Assembly: GCA_937965895.1 (NCBI GenBank)
Contig: CALCKS010000168.1
Span: forward strand, 1 to 5,574
DNA from: an uncultured Campylobacter sp.
GTDB lineage: Bacteria; Campylobacterota; Campylobacteria; Campylobacterales; Campylobacteraceae
Direction of reading: 5' to 3'
DNA length: 5,574 nt
Notes under the pieces: model-generated
Seen by the model: only the letters and a program-made list of their open reading frames with translations
Database searches by the model: none
Told to the model about the DNA's origin: nothing
In this document: positions 5,074 through 5,574 of the stretch, piece by piece
How the letters are laid out: every line of letters begins with the position of its first letter
Numbering within the stretch: position 1 is the first letter of the stretch
Made by a program: the position numbers and the translations under genes

Positions 5074-5514
5074 TTAGTCCAAAACGGCAAATTCTACGTA
5101 TCCTTCCATCGCAACGAGTAAAATCCAACCCGCCTCGGAAGCGCAAAAATAGTGATGTTCGGGGATATTTTCTAGCATAAATTTTAAAAAATCGTAAAAA
5201 TACTCGGGGACAAATTTGACTTCGGCATTAGTCAGATTGTCGCCGATGTAGCTTATATCTGCACTTAAAATTTTACTTTGGATATTTGGATTTGAGTTTA
5301 GAAAGTTTTTAATATCGGTAAAATTTTTATAATCAGCCGTTTTATAATCTTTTAAATTTTGCAAAACCGGTTTTGAGCCGACAAAAGTAAAATTTCGCTC
5401 TATAAACTCCGCTCCGTCGTCGCTAATACGCCACTTTTGGCCCAAATTTGACAAAAAAGTGAGCATCTCATCACCCGCTGAAATAAAATTTGAAACGGGA
5501 TTTTTCGGACTCAT
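5074..5514 (-). CDS. Hypothetical protein, 146 residues, unrecognised family
   Basis: I do not recognise this protein. It starts at the ATG at 5514 (MSPKNPVSNF) behind a strong AAGGAG and ends at the TAA at 5074-5076. It has no signal peptide or membrane helix and is mildly acidic, so a cytoplasmic location is likely. Residues 99-115 (VKFVPEYFYDFLKFMLE) are aromatic-rich and probably helical. The C-terminal part has PEHHYFCASEAGW (118-130) followed by the strand-like ILLVAMEGYVEFAVLD. A compact, aromatic, acidic protein ending in a beta hairpin is reminiscent of small immunity proteins of the SMI1 or CDI type, but no toxin gene lies beside it in the window, so this is only a suggestion. It is convergent with the catalase operon and appears to be a separate unit. 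Confidence 0.75.
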   Translation of the reverse strand: MSPKNPVSNFISAGDEMLTFLSNLGQKWRISDDGAEFIERNFTFVGSKPVLQNLKDYKTADYKNFTDIKNFLNSNPNIQSKILSADISYIGDNLTNAEVKFVPEYFYDFLKFMLENIPEHHYFCASEAGWILLVAMEGYVEFAVLD

Positions 5515-5518
5515 TTGT

Positions 5519-5524
5519 CTCCTT
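5519..5524 (-). promoter_or_regulatory. Ribosome binding site of the 146-residue hypothetical gene
   Basis: AAGGAG on the minus strand is followed by ACAA and the ATG at 5514. It is one of the two strongest sites in the window and supports both the start and the reality of the gene. Confidence 0.75.
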
Positions 5525-5541
5525 TTGCGAGATTGCCGTAA

Positions 5542-5549
5542 ATTTTATA
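5542..5549 (-). promoter_or_regulatory. Probable -10 element for the hypothetical gene
   Basis: TATAAAAT on the minus strand follows a short T-run (CGTTTTT), the usual Campylobacter arrangement. A TTGCTA lies 13 bases further upstream, too close for a normal -35 box. The leader would be about 20-25 bases long. Confidence 0.4.
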
Positions 5550-5574
5550 AAAACGTAAATTTTAGCAAGCCGCT

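Noticed and set aside
4961..5146. Minus-strand 61-codon frame extending past the hypothetical gene
   Set aside because: It overlaps the end of the 146-residue gene in another frame, has no ribosome binding site and an unnatural Cys/Arg-rich composition.

Overview
The window looks like chromosomal DNA from a Campylobacter, probably a non-jejuni species of the oral/intestinal group (concisus, curvus, showae or rectus type). The assignment rests on four things: a small-subunit catalase very close to Campylobacter KatA as I remember it, an overlapping ankyrin-repeat gene as in C. jejuni Cj1385-Cj1386, AT-rich intergenic DNA with T-rich promoters, and very frequent AAATTT words. The species is an inference; no rRNA or other marker gene is present.

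Layout from left to right. Bases 1-866 (minus) hold the first 288 codons of a BCCT-family osmolyte transporter that runs off the left edge. Its upstream region (867-1007) carries a Campylobacter-type promoter directly abutting a 17-bp stem-loop. Bases 1008-2466 (minus) hold one DKNYY-repeat protein gene, broken by a one-base frameshift near 2268 and an in-frame TAG at 1668-1670. Just upstream of it on the same strand (2467-2742) is a small two-helix membrane protein gene, also broken by an in-frame TAG at 2617-2619. These two look like a decaying two-gene operon.

A 215-bp divergent intergenic region follows. On the plus strand, katA (2958-4403) overlaps the TTG start of an ankyrin-repeat protein gene (4400-4888) by four bases, so the two are probably translationally coupled. 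By analogy with C. jejuni, the catalase destroys hydrogen peroxide and the ankyrin protein helps deliver haem to it. The katA promoter lies among nested palindromes, with a perfect 15-bp palindrome present twice around the -10 box. This is the best regulatory signal in the window.

A convergent gap (4889-5073) with only a weak hairpin separates the catalase pair from an unrecognised 146-residue protein gene on the minus strand (5074-5514), which has its own strong ribosome binding site and promoter. I see no RNA gene, CRISPR array, insertion sequence or attachment site, and no gene-free stretch exceeds about 215 bases. The catalase operon is a known system. The less ordinary items are the katA operator architecture, the BCCT stem-loop, the matching 5' ends of the BCCT and small membrane protein genes, and the localised gene decay between them.
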